A DNA stretch of 64,000 nt, from NCBI GenBank assembly GCA_963726995.1, contig CAVSEP010000007.1, positions 962,736 through 1,026,735 on the forward strand. The letters run 5' to 3'. The stretch is from DAIDKA01 sp963726995 (lineage in GTDB: Bacteria; Pseudomonadota; Gammaproteobacteria; Steroidobacterales; Steroidobacteraceae). Under the pieces are notes generated by a model. The model was not told the origin of the DNA, did not search any database, and was given only the letters and a program-made list of their open reading frames with translations. The first letter of the stretch is position 1, and each line of letters opens with the position of its first letter. Shown piece by piece: positions 25,322-33,564 of the stretch. Position numbers and translations under genes: made by a program.

Positions 25322-26182
25322 ATGGCAGCGCGCCAGGCAGCCGGCCGATGGACCTTCACGCAGCCCAGCGTGCTGCCCGGATTTGGGCTGACCTTCGGCT
25401 TCACGACCTTCTTCCTCAGTGCCATCGTGCTCATCCCGCTCGCGGCGCTGGTCAGCATGGCCGCCGCCTCCAGCGGCCCGGATTTCCTGCACACGGTGTT
25501 GAGCCAGCGCGCGCTGGCCTCCTACCGGCTGTCCTTCGGCGCCTCGCTGCTGGCCGCCACCATCAATCTGGTGTTCGGCTTCGTCCTGGCCTGGTCCCTG
25601 GTGCGCTATGACTTCCCGGGCCGCAAGCTCATCGATGCCATCATCGACCTGCCCTTCGCGCTGCCCACCGCGGTTTCCGGCATCGCCCTCACCACGGTGT
25701 TCGCGCAGAACGGCTGGCTGGGCCGGTACCTGGAGCTGGCCGGCATCAAGGTGGCCTATACCTGGATCGGCGTCACCATCGCCCTGACGCTGATCGGCAT
25801 GCCGTTCATGGTGCGCACCGTGCAGCCGGCCCTGGCCGAGGTGCAGCGCGACCTGGAGGATGCCGCCGAAACCCTCGGCGCCAACCGCTTCTACGTCTTC
25901 CGGCGCATCATCCTGCCCATCCTGGTGCCGGCCATGCTCACCGGCTTTGCGCTGGCGTTTGCACGCGGGGTGGGCGAGTACGGGTCGGTGATCTTCATCG
26001 CGGGCAACCTGCCCTTCAAGACGGAAATCACCCCGCTGCTGATCGTCATCCGCCTGGATGAGTTCGACTATCACGGCGCGGCGGCGCTCGGCTGCGTGAT
26101 GCTGAGCATTTCCTTCCTGGGGCTGTGGGCGATCAATTTCCTGCAGAACTGGGGACGCCGCCGCTTCCGGGCGGGCAACTAG
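25322..26182 (+). CDS. cysT: Sulfate ABC transporter permease CysT (CysU)
   Basis: Inner membrane permease of 286 residues with about six TM helices. It contains the family segments DLPFALPTAVSGIALTTVF and the EAA loop DLEDAAETLGANRFYVFRRI, which docks to CysA. GEYGSVIFIAGNLPFKTEIT is characteristic of the CysT/CysW group. The ATG at 25322 follows 5 bp after the cysA stop. cysW begins directly after its stop codon. Confidence 0.95.
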   Translation: MAARQAAGRWTFTQPSVLPGFGLTFGFTTFFLSAIVLIPLAALVSMAAASSGPDFLHTVLSQRALASYRLSFGASLLAATINLVFGFVLAWSLVRYDFPGRKLIDAIIDLPFALPTAVSGIALTTVFAQNGWLGRYLELAGIKVAYTWIGVTIALTLIGMPFMVRTVQPALAEVQRDLEDAAETLGANRFYVFRRIILPILVPAMLTGFALAFARGVGEYGSVIFIAGNLPFKTEITPLLIVIRLDEFDYHGAAALGCVMLSISFLGLWAINFLQNWGRRRFRAGN

Positions 26183-27052
26183 ATGGCCGGCGGACCCTCA
26201 CAGGCCATGCTGGCGGAGCTGCGCTCGCGGCCCGGCCACGACTCGCTGCTGGGCAATCTGATGCGCTGGCTGCTGATCGGCATCTCGCTGCTGTTCCTGG
26301 CGGCGCTGCTGATCGCCCCGCTGATCACGGTGTTCGCCGCGGCGTTCGAGAAGGGCATCGAGGCTTACCTTACGTCCTTCAACAATCCGGACACCGTGTC
26401 GGCCATCAGGCTGACGTTGTTCACCGCGGCCATCGTGGTGCCGCTGAACACCATCTTCGGACTGGCGGCCGCCTGGTGCATCGCAAAGTTCGAGTTTCGC
26501 GGCAAGAGCTTCTTCACCACGCTGATCGACCTGCCGCTGGCGGTCTCCCCGGTGATCGCCGGCATGGTGTACGTGCTGGTGTTCGGCCTGCAGGGCTGGT
26601 TCGGCAGCTGGCTGCAGGATCACAACATCAGCATCGTGTTCGCGCTGCCCGGCATCATGCTCGCGACCATGTTCGTGACCTTCCCCTACGTGGCCCGCGA
26701 ACTGATCCCGCTGATGCAGCAGCTGGGCAATGACGAGGAGGAGGCCGCGATCACCCTGGGCGCGGGGGGCTGGCTGACCTTCTTCCGCGTCACCCTGCCG
26801 AAGGTGCGATGGGGCCTGATCTACGGCATCATCCTGTGCAATGCCCGCGCCATGGGCGAGTTCGGCGCGGTGTCCGTGGTATCCGGTCATATCCGTGGCC
26901 TCACCAATACGCTGCCGCTGCATGTGGAAATCCTCTATCGCGAATACAACACCGTCGGCGCCTTCGCCGCCGCCTCGCTGCTGACCCTGCTGGCCTTGAT
27001 CACTCTGATCATCAAGACCCTGGTCGAGCGCCGCGGCTACAAGCGCCGCTGA
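26183..27052 (+). CDS. cysW: Sulfate ABC transporter permease CysW
   Basis: Second permease subunit, 289 residues, about six TMs. The EAA-type loop EEEAAITLGAGGWLTFFRV and the segment AMGEFGAVSVVSGHIRG followed by LTNTLPLHVEILY identify CysW. ATG at 26183 abuts the cysT stop with no gap. The stop TGA overlaps the start of the sensor kinase gene (TGATG), which shows that the two-component genes are part of the same transport operon. Confidence 0.95.
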   Translation: MAGGPSQAMLAELRSRPGHDSLLGNLMRWLLIGISLLFLAALLIAPLITVFAAAFEKGIEAYLTSFNNPDTVSAIRLTLFTAAIVVPLNTIFGLAAAWCIAKFEFRGKSFFTTLIDLPLAVSPVIAGMVYVLVFGLQGWFGSWLQDHNISIVFALPGIMLATMFVTFPYVARELIPLMQQLGNDEEEAAITLGAGGWLTFFRVTLPKVRWGLIYGIILCNARAMGEFGAVSVVSGHIRGLTNTLPLHVEILYREYNTVGAFAAASLLTLLALITLIIKTLVERRGYKRR

Positions 27053-29181
27053 TGCAACCCATGCTGGAGCGCCTGGGGTCACTGCTCGAGCGGCTGCGGA
27101 TCGACCCGGCCACCACCAGGCTGCGCTGGTGGCTGGCGGGCAGCGAAGTCGTGATCGTGCTGATGGTGGCCGGCGGCCTGTCGCTGTACGCCGGGGAGCG
27201 CCTGCGCGCCCTGGTCGACAGCCAGGGCACCGCGCGGGTGCAGCTGGGCGGCACCATGGCGCGCGAGACGCTGCGGCGCATGCAGGAGGATACCCTGGGC
27301 TCGGCCCGCACCATCGCCGATGATCCGGCGATGCAGAAGGCGCTGCAGGCCACCAATGCCCAGCCCCAGGAACTGCTGGCCATCCTGCGGCGGCTGTGCC
27401 CGGCCGACACCGCCGATGCCTGCGCGCTGTTCGATGGCGCGCGCCTGCTGTCCCAGGCGGGCGGCGCGGTGCCCTGGACGGACATCTTCCTGAATACCGC
27501 CAAGCAGGGCCGCATCTTCCTGGCCGCTCCGGTGGCGAGCCCCGCGGCGCTGTTCGGCGCCGCCATACCGGTGAACGGGCATGCGGGTCTCACCATCATC
27601 GTCGTGCGGCGGCTGGACGAGGCGCTGGCGAGCAACCTCAGTCGTGCCGCGGGCCTGTCGATCCACCTCATCAACTACCGCAGTTTCACCACCGCGGCCG
27701 TGGACCAGCTGACCAGTGTCCACAGCGCGGGGCTCGCCGACGGTCACTACGCGGTGGCGCATGTGCAGCCGCTGGACCTGTTCGTGGCCAGCTTTCCGCT
27801 GTTCACCAACACCGGCGAGGCCATCGCGCTGATCGAGGCGCGCCTGCCCGCCGCGCAGATCGACAGCGAGATCCGCTCGCTGATCCACCGCCTGCTGATC
27901 ACCGCCCTGGTGCTGGCGCTGCTGGCGGTGATGGCCGGGGCAGTGCTGGGCGAGTTCGTCGCCGGCCCCGTGCAGGATCTCACCGAGGCGGCACAACGCC
28001 TCTCGCAGGGTGATTTCTCGACCTCGATCCCGATGGGCGGCACTGCCGAGGTCGGCGCGCTGGCGCGCACCATGGAGGACATGCGCCGCAACCTGGTGAA
28101 CATCACCGGCACGCTGCGCCGGCGGGAAGCCGAAGCCCAGGGCGTGCTCGCGGGCATCGTCGAAGGCGTCTTCGCCGTGGACAAGGATCGCAACATCCGC
28201 TACCTGAACCCGCAGGCCGCCAGGCTCCTGGGCGTGGAGCCCCAGGCGGCCGTCGGCCGCTTCTGCGGTGACCTGTTGAAACCCCTGGGCGAGAACGGCG
28301 TTCGACCCTGTGAAACCGACTGCCCCATCCTGCGCGCCCGCAGCACCGGCACGGCGCAGGCCCTGGAACGTTTGGGTCTGGATGCCGCGGCGCCCCGCAC
28401 CACCATCATCACCAGCTCCGGCATGGTGGAGGGCCTGCAGGTGCAGGTGCTGCGCGATGAGACCGAACTGGAAGCGGTGCGTCGCGCGCGCGACAGCGTG
28501 CTGGCCAATATCTCGCATGAGTTCCGCACGCCGCTGGCGGCGCAGCTGGCCTCCATCGAGCTGTTGCGCGACGGCCTGCACACCATGCAGCCGCAGGCGC
28601 GCGAGAATCTGGTGGTGTCGCTGGAGCGCGGCACGCTGCGCCTCACCCGCCTGATCGACAATCTGCTGGAGAGCGTGCGCATCGAGTCCGGCCAGTTGAG
28701 CATCCGCCGGCAAAGCGTGGCGCTGGGCGAGGTGGTGCTGGATGCGCACGCCCTGGTGGAGTCGCTGCTGCGGCAGCGCCAGCAGCAGCTCATCGTGGAG
28801 CTGCCCGATGACCTGCCGCCGGTGCGCGGCGACAAGACGCGGCTGACCCAGGTGTTCGTGAACCTGATCGCCAATGCCAACAAGTTCTCCCCGGACGGCT
28901 CGACGCTGCGCGTCGGCGCGCGCGCGGATGCCGAGCGGGTGGAAGCCTGGGTCGAGGATGAGGGCCCGGGCGTGCCTCAAGGGGATGTGGGCGCGGTCTT
29001 CGAGCGCTTTCGCCGCGGCAGCGATGTGGAGCCGGAGCCCGGCGGCCTGGGGCTGGGGCTGTGGATAGTCAAATCGGTGATCGAGCGTCACGGCGGCAGC
29101 ATCGCCGTGCAGCGCACGCCGCAGCAGCGCACCCGATTCAGCTTTACACTGCCCCGGTACGTTGAAGAACGCCTGACGTGA
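27052..29181 (+). CDS. Sensor histidine kinase with extracytoplasmic, HAMP and PAS domains
   Basis: Kinase of 709 residues translated from within the cysW stop. TM1 is at about 32-48 and the extracytoplasmic sensor at about 50-278. TM2 is at about 280-303 (LLITALVLALLAVMAGAVLG), HAMP at about 304-358 and PAS at about 362-470. The dimerisation domain has His489 in LANISHEFRTPLAAQL, and the ATPase has NLIANANKFS, DEGPGVPQGD and GGLGLGLWIV. The PAS contains Cys405, Cys420 and Cys424 (VRPCETDCPIL), a candidate redox or ligand site. Operon position suggests it senses sulfur supply or transporter state; that is inference. Its partner is the next gene. Confidence 0.93.
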   Translation: MQPMLERLGSLLERLRIDPATTRLRWWLAGSEVVIVLMVAGGLSLYAGERLRALVDSQGTARVQLGGTMARETLRRMQEDTLGSARTIADDPAMQKALQATNAQPQELLAILRRLCPADTADACALFDGARLLSQAGGAVPWTDIFLNTAKQGRIFLAAPVASPAALFGAAIPVNGHAGLTIIVVRRLDEALASNLSRAAGLSIHLINYRSFTTAAVDQLTSVHSAGLADGHYAVAHVQPLDLFVASFPLFTNTGEAIALIEARLPAAQIDSEIRSLIHRLLITALVLALLAVMAGAVLGEFVAGPVQDLTEAAQRLSQGDFSTSIPMGGTAEVGALARTMEDMRRNLVNITGTLRRREAEAQGVLAGIVEGVFAVDKDRNIRYLNPQAARLLGVEPQAAVGRFCGDLLKPLGENGVRPCETDCPILRARSTGTAQALERLGLDAAAPRTTIITSSGMVEGLQVQVLRDETELEAVRRARDSVLANISHEFRTPLAAQLASIELLRDGLHTMQPQARENLVVSLERGTLRLTRLIDNLLESVRIESGQLSIRRQSVALGEVVLDAHALVESLLRQRQQQLIVELPDDLPPVRGDKTRLTQVFVNLIANANKFSPDGSTLRVGARADAERVEAWVEDEGPGVPQGDVGAVFERFRRGSDVEPEPGGLGLGLWIVKSVIERHGGSIAVQRTPQQRTRFSFTLPRYVEERLT

Positions 29182-29200
29182 CCGCCAGAAGTCCCAAGCC

Positions 29201-29875
29201 ATGAAAGTTCTGATCGCCGACGACGACCGCGACCTGCTGGACCTGATCGCCTTCACGCTCTCCCAGGCGGGATTGCTGCCCATCAAGGCCACCGACGGCA
29301 CCCAAGCCCTGGCGCTGTTCGCCAGCGAAGCCCCGGACCTGCTGGTGCTCGACATCAACATGCCCGGCGCCAGCGGCTTCAAGGTCTGCGAAGCCATCCG
29401 CGCGCAGTCAGGCGTGCCCATCATGATGCTGACGGCGCGCAACGAAGAGGAAGACCTGGTGCGCTCGCTGGAACTGGGCGCCGATGACTACCTGACCAAG
29501 CCGTTCAGCCCGCGCACCCTGCTGGCGCGCATCAAGGCGCTGATGCGCCGCGCGGGCATGGAGAACTCCGGCCCGCTGTCCTGCGGGCGCATCAGGCTGA
29601 ATGTCGAGGATCACACCGTGGAGATCGGCGACGCCCCGGCGGTGCGCCTGACCAAGCTTGAACTGCGGCTGCTGCAGATGCTGCTGGTGAACGCGGGCCG
29701 CACGGTGGGCTCGGACCGGCTGCTGGTGCATATCTGGGGTCATCGCAATTCCGGTGACCGGCAGCTGCTCAAGCAGCTGGTGCATCGCCTGCGGCAGAAG
29801 ATCGAGCAGGATCCGTCCCTGCCGCAGATCCTGCAGACCGCGGCGGGCGCCGGCTACAAGCTGGTCGCCGAGTAG
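29201..29875 (+). CDS. OmpR/PhoB-family response regulator of the sulfate locus
   Basis: Regulator of 224 residues with receiver (acidic triad ADDD near residue 7, phospho-acceptor Asp51 in LLVLDINMPG, Lys in YLTKPFSP) and a C-terminal winged helix ending in QTAAGAGYKLVAE. OmpR/PhoB members bind tandem direct repeats with an 11-bp period. Such repeats occur in the window, in the cysA and sbp promoters, which makes this protein the obvious candidate to bind them. It lies 19 bp after the kinase gene and 3 bp before the hydrolase gene. Confidence 0.95.
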   Translation: MKVLIADDDRDLLDLIAFTLSQAGLLPIKATDGTQALALFASEAPDLLVLDINMPGASGFKVCEAIRAQSGVPIMMLTARNEEEDLVRSLELGADDYLTKPFSPRTLLARIKALMRRAGMENSGPLSCGRIRLNVEDHTVEIGDAPAVRLTKLELRLLQMLLVNAGRTVGSDRLLVHIWGHRNSGDRQLLKQLVHRLRQKIEQDPSLPQILQTAAGAGYKLVAE

Positions 29876-29878
29876 GCG

Positions 29879-30757
29879 TTGAGCGGCCCCGGCGAGACCC
29901 GCACGCTGCGCGCGCTGGGGCGGGAGTGCCGCTTCCGCAGCCTGGAGGTGCGCACGCCGGATGGCCTGCGGATTGCCGCGCAGGACTGGGCGCGGCCCAC
30001 CTCCGGCCGCGACGTACTGCTGATCCATGGTTACTCGCAGTCCCACCTGTCCTGGCTGAATCAGGTCAGCGGTCCGCTGGCGGATGAATTCCGGCTGGTG
30101 ACGTATGACATTCGCGGCCACGGATCTTCCGAGAAACCGCTGGCCGCCGAGTTCTACGCCGATGCCGAACGCTGGGCGGGGGAAGTCGAGGCGGTGATCC
30201 GGGCGGCGCGGCTGCAGCAACCGGTGCTGGTGTTCTGGTCCTACGGCGGCCGTATCGCCCTGGATTATTTGCGCTGCCGGGGTCAGCAGGATGTTTCCGG
30301 CCTGGTGTTCGTGTGCGCGACCGCCAGGTCAGGCCCGGGCCTCGCGGGCCCCGCCGCGCCGCTGCGGGCGGCGATGACGCAGGATGACCTGGAGGGCAAT
30401 ATCGCCGCCACCACCGCCTTCCTGAAATCGTGCACCGCGCGGCCGCTGCCGGCGAACGAATTCGACTACGTGCTGGCCTTCAACATGGTGGTGCCGCCGC
30501 TGATCCGCGCCCATCTGGTCGGACGTGCCGCGGACTACGAGGAGCTGCTGCGCCAGATCACCCTGCCGTCGCTGGTCATGCACGGGCTGGAGGATGCCGT
30601 GAATCTCCCCGCCGTCAGTGAATACATCGTGGCGAAGCTGCGCGCTGCCCGCAGCATCCGCTATCCGGGCATCGGGCATACACCCTTTTGGGAAAGCCCG
30701 CAGGCCTTCGACCGGGATCTGGCCGAATTCCTACGGGCGTTGGCACCGCTGCCGTAA
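29879..30757 (+). CDS. Alpha/beta hydrolase
   Basis: A 292-residue alpha/beta-fold hydrolase without a signal peptide. It has the oxyanion segment VLLIHGYSQSHLSW and the strand TYDIRGHGSSEKP. The nucleophile elbow is VFWSYGGRI (F-W-S-Y-G instead of the usual G-x-S-x-G), the acid is probably in HGLEDAVN, and the catalytic His is in GIGHTPFWESP. The start seems to be TTG at 29879; no ATG lies near. It is the last gene of the cysA operon and convergent with sbp, their stops being adjacent. Substrate unknown; a sulfate-ester or thioester role would be speculation. Confidence 0.82.
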   Translation: MSGPGETRTLRALGRECRFRSLEVRTPDGLRIAAQDWARPTSGRDVLLIHGYSQSHLSWLNQVSGPLADEFRLVTYDIRGHGSSEKPLAAEFYADAERWAGEVEAVIRAARLQQPVLVFWSYGGRIALDYLRCRGQQDVSGLVFVCATARSGPGLAGPAAPLRAAMTQDDLEGNIAATTAFLKSCTARPLPANEFDYVLAFNMVVPPLIRAHLVGRAADYEELLRQITLPSLVMHGLEDAVNLPAVSEYIVAKLRAARSIRYPGIGHTPFWESPQAFDRDLAEFLRALAPLP

Positions 30758-31774
30758 TTACTTCGCGGCGTACACCTGGTCGAAGCTGCCGCCCTCATCG
30801 AAGTGGTCCTTGGCCGCCTTGCTCCAGCCGCCGAACTCGGCGATGGTCACCAGTTTCAGCTTCGGGAACTGATCGGCGTACTTCCTGGCCACTTCCGGGT
30901 CACGGGGGCGGTAGAAGTTCCTGGCGATGATCTCCTGGGCTTCCTTGCTGTACAGGTGCTGCAGGTATTCGGTCGCCACCTTGGTGGTGCCGTGCTTCAG
31001 GGCAACCTGGTCCACCACCGATACCGAAGGTTCCGCCAGGATGCTTAAGGACGGGACGACGATCTGGACCTTGTCGGCGCCCACTTCCTTGATCGCGAGG
31101 AAGGCCTCGTTCTCCCAGGCCAGCAGTACATCACCGATACCACGCTGCACGAAGGTCGTGGTCGAATCGCGCGCACCGGTGTCCAGCACCGGGACATTGC
31201 CGTAGAGCTTGCGCACGAAATCCTTGGCGGCGGCATCGCTGCCGCCGTGCTGGGCCCTCGCCCAGGCCCAGGCCGCCAGGTAGTTCCAGCGTGCGCCACC
31301 GGAGGTCTTCGGGTTCGGCGTGATCACGCCGATGCCCGGCTTGACCAGGTCGCCCCAGTCCTTGATGCCCTTGGGGTTGCCCTTGCGGACCAGGAACACG
31401 ATGGTGGAGGTGTAGGGGGCGCTGTTGTCGGGCAGGCGGCTTTGCCAGTTCAGCGGCAGCAGCTTGCCGCGGATCGCGACCTGGTCGACATCGCCGGCCA
31501 GGCCCAGCGTCACCACATCGGCCGGCAGCCCATCGATGACCGCGCGCGCCTGTTTGCCGGAACCGCCATGCGATTGATTGACCCGCACGTTATCGCCGCT
31601 CTTCGCCTTCCAGTAGCGTGCGAACTCGGCGTTGTAGTTCACGTACAGCTCGCGGGTCGGATCGTAGGAGGCATTCAGGATTGAAACCTCGGCCGCCTGC
31701 GCCAGGGGAGCGCCCAGCAGTACGGCGCTCGCGGATACCAGGGCGGCACGCGCAAACCACTTCGGGAACTTCAT
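30758..31774 (-). CDS. sbp: Periplasmic sulfate-binding protein
   Basis: Solute-binding protein of 338 residues that delivers sulfate to CysTWA. The signal peptide MKFPKWFARAALVSASAVLL ends near AQA-AEVSIL. The mature protein has the Sbp/CysP signatures NASYDPTRELYVNYNAEF, NQSHGGSGKQARAVIDGL and GVITPNPKTSGGARWNYLA. The ATG at 31774 is preceded by GGAG at a good distance, so it is preferred to an upstream in-frame codon. It is convergent with the cysA operon but carries a matching promoter, so both are probably co-regulated. Confidence 0.96.
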   Translation of the reverse strand: MKFPKWFARAALVSASAVLLGAPLAQAAEVSILNASYDPTRELYVNYNAEFARYWKAKSGDNVRVNQSHGGSGKQARAVIDGLPADVVTLGLAGDVDQVAIRGKLLPLNWQSRLPDNSAPYTSTIVFLVRKGNPKGIKDWGDLVKPGIGVITPNPKTSGGARWNYLAAWAWARAQHGGSDAAAKDFVRKLYGNVPVLDTGARDSTTTFVQRGIGDVLLAWENEAFLAIKEVGADKVQIVVPSLSILAEPSVSVVDQVALKHGTTKVATEYLQHLYSKEAQEIIARNFYRPRDPEVARKYADQFPKLKLVTIAEFGGWSKAAKDHFDEGGSFDQVYAAK

Positions 31775-31818
31775 CGTGGATCTCCGCTTCACAAAGCTTG
31801 TCAGTTACGGGAAAGCTG

Positions 31819-31875
31819 ATGCTAGGCGTGCAGTCGTGACGAAGTCAGTCTTGAGTCGGTTACAAACGGGTTACA
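31819..31875 (-). promoter_or_regulatory. sbp promoter with tandem 11-bp operator repeats
   Basis: On the minus strand, TGTAACCCGTT (31875-31865) is followed head to tail by TGTAACCGACT (31864-31854), ending 79 nt before the sbp ATG. CTGACT (31848-31843) and TAGCAT (31824-31819) fit a -35/-10 pair with 18-bp spacing. The layout equals that of the cysA promoter position for position. The repeats overlap the last bases of lipB. Confidence 0.75.
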
Positions 31876-32516
31876 TGCTCAAATCGTAGGGCCGCGAGCA
31901 GCGGCGGTTCTAAGCCCGCCGCGGCCGTGCGCACGTCCTGGACGGATGACAGGTCCGCCAGCCGGGTCATGGCCAGGCCCGCGAATCCGCAGGGATTGAT
32001 GCGCCCGAAGGGTTCCAGATCCAGGTTCACATTCAGCGCCAGGCCGTGGTAACTCGCGCCGCGCCGGATGCGGATGCCGACACTGGCGAGCTTGGCGTCA
32101 TTGACATACACGCCCGGGGCGTCGCGGCGCGCGGCCGCCGTGATACCCAGTTGCGCGACGTAGCGGATCACCGACTGCTCCAGTGCCGTGACCAGGTCGC
32201 GCACGCCCAGGGCCGCCCGGCGCAGATCGATCAGCGCATAGACAACCAGCTGTCCCGGGCCGTGGTAGGTGACCTGGCCGCCGCGGTCCGTGTGCAGCAC
32301 CGGAATCTCCCCCGGGGCGAGCAGGTGCTCGCGCCGGCCGGCCATTCCCAGCGTGAACACCGGTGGATGCTCCAGGAACCACAGCTCATCGGGGGTGTCG
32401 GACGTGCGCGCGTCGGTGAACTGCTGCATGCGTCGCCAGCTGGTGTGGTAGTCGACCAATCCCAGCCGGCGCACAACGGGCGTCGGGATTTGCGCGGAGC
32501 GCGGCTGCGCGTTCAC
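31860..32516 (-). CDS. lipB: Octanoyl-ACP:protein octanoyltransferase LipB
   Basis: Transfers octanoate from acyl carrier protein to lipoyl domains, the first step of lipoate synthesis. The 218 residues contain HTDRGGQVTYHGPGQLVVY, the catalytic Lys/Cys pair in NDAKLASVGIRI and NPCGFAGLAMT, and ASYHGLALNVNLDL. The GTG at 32516 is taken as the start because it overlaps the lipA stop (GTGA) and gives the usual family length. The sbp operator repeats lie at its 3' end. Confidence 0.95.
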   Translation of the reverse strand: MNAQPRSAQIPTPVVRRLGLVDYHTSWRRMQQFTDARTSDTPDELWFLEHPPVFTLGMAGRREHLLAPGEIPVLHTDRGGQVTYHGPGQLVVYALIDLRRAALGVRDLVTALEQSVIRYVAQLGITAAARRDAPGVYVNDAKLASVGIRIRRGASYHGLALNVNLDLEPFGRINPCGFAGLAMTRLADLSSVQDVRTAAAGLEPPLLAALRFEHVTRL

Positions 32517-33541
32517 GTCCCGGCGGCCACCAGCTGCGCATTGTCGAGGCCCGCATTGTTGCGGTTCAGGGCCTGCTCGGCGCGATAGCTGGAGCGCACC
32601 AGGGGACCGGCCATGCATTCGAGGAAGCCGCGCTGCAGGGCCTGCGCGCGCAGCTGGTCGAACTGCTCCGGGCTCACGAAACGCTGCACCGGCAGGTGAT
32701 TGGCCGTGGGCCGCAGGTACTGGCCCAAGGTGAGCAGATCCACGCCGATGGCCCGCAGCTCGTCCATGGTCTGGATCACTTCCTCGAGGGTCTCGCCCAG
32801 GCCCAGCATCAGGCTGGTCTTGGTCAGCACGGACGGATTGTGGCGCTTGGCATGCGCGAGCACGCTCAAGGTCTGCTCGTAACCGGCGCGCGGGTCGCGC
32901 ACCGGGTGGGTCAGGCGGCGCACCGTTTCCACGTTCTGCGCGAACACCTGCAGGCCCGAGTCGACCACGGTCTCGACATCACGCAGCACGCCCTGAAAGT
33001 CCGGGGTCAGGGCCTCGACCGCGGTGTCGGGATTGCGGGTGCGAATGGCACGCACGCAGGCGGCGTAGTGGCCGGCGCCGCCGTCGGGCAGGTCGTCGCG
33101 GTTCACCGAGGTGAGCACGATGTACTTGAGCTTCATCAGCGCCACCGAGCGGGCCGCATTGGCCGGCTCCTCGGGGTCCAGCCAGCCGCGCGGATTGCCC
33201 GTGTCCACCGAACAGAAGCGGCAGGCGCGGGTGCACACCGCGCCCATGAGCATGATGGTCGCGGTACCTGCGTTCCAGCATTCCCCGATATTGGGACACT
33301 TGGCCTCCTCGCACACCGTCGCCAGCCGATGCTGATGGACGATGTCCTGCACTGCCGTAAAGCCCGACCCGGTGGGCGCCTTGGCGCGCAGCCACTTGGG
33401 CTTCGGCGGCGAGGGGCCTTGTTCGGGGTGCGCCTTCACGCCGTCACGGATGGCGGTGAACCCCTGGGGCGTGCGGTACTTGTGGCCGCTGCGCACCGCT
33501 GCGGGCTCCTGCACCACCGGAATGCTCTTCAGGTCCGACAT
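32513..33541 (-). CDS. lipA: Lipoyl synthase
   Basis: Radical SAM enzyme (342 residues) that inserts two sulfurs into octanoyl groups. It has the auxiliary cluster motif CEEAKCPNIGEC, the radical SAM cysteines CTRACRFC, and the C-terminal serine ligand in LVRSSYRAEQ. It precedes lipB on the minus strand with a 4-bp overlap. Sulfur demand links it loosely to the neighbouring sulfate uptake genes, but no shared regulation is visible. Confidence 0.97.
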   Translation of the reverse strand: MSDLKSIPVVQEPAAVRSGHKYRTPQGFTAIRDGVKAHPEQGPSPPKPKWLRAKAPTGSGFTAVQDIVHQHRLATVCEEAKCPNIGECWNAGTATIMLMGAVCTRACRFCSVDTGNPRGWLDPEEPANAARSVALMKLKYIVLTSVNRDDLPDGGAGHYAACVRAIRTRNPDTAVEALTPDFQGVLRDVETVVDSGLQVFAQNVETVRRLTHPVRDPRAGYEQTLSVLAHAKRHNPSVLTKTSLMLGLGETLEEVIQTMDELRAIGVDLLTLGQYLRPTANHLPVQRFVSPEQFDQLRAQALQRGFLECMAGPLVRSSYRAEQALNRNNAGLDNAQLVAAGT

Positions 33542-33564
33542 GGCTGCATTGTACTACGGGTGGG

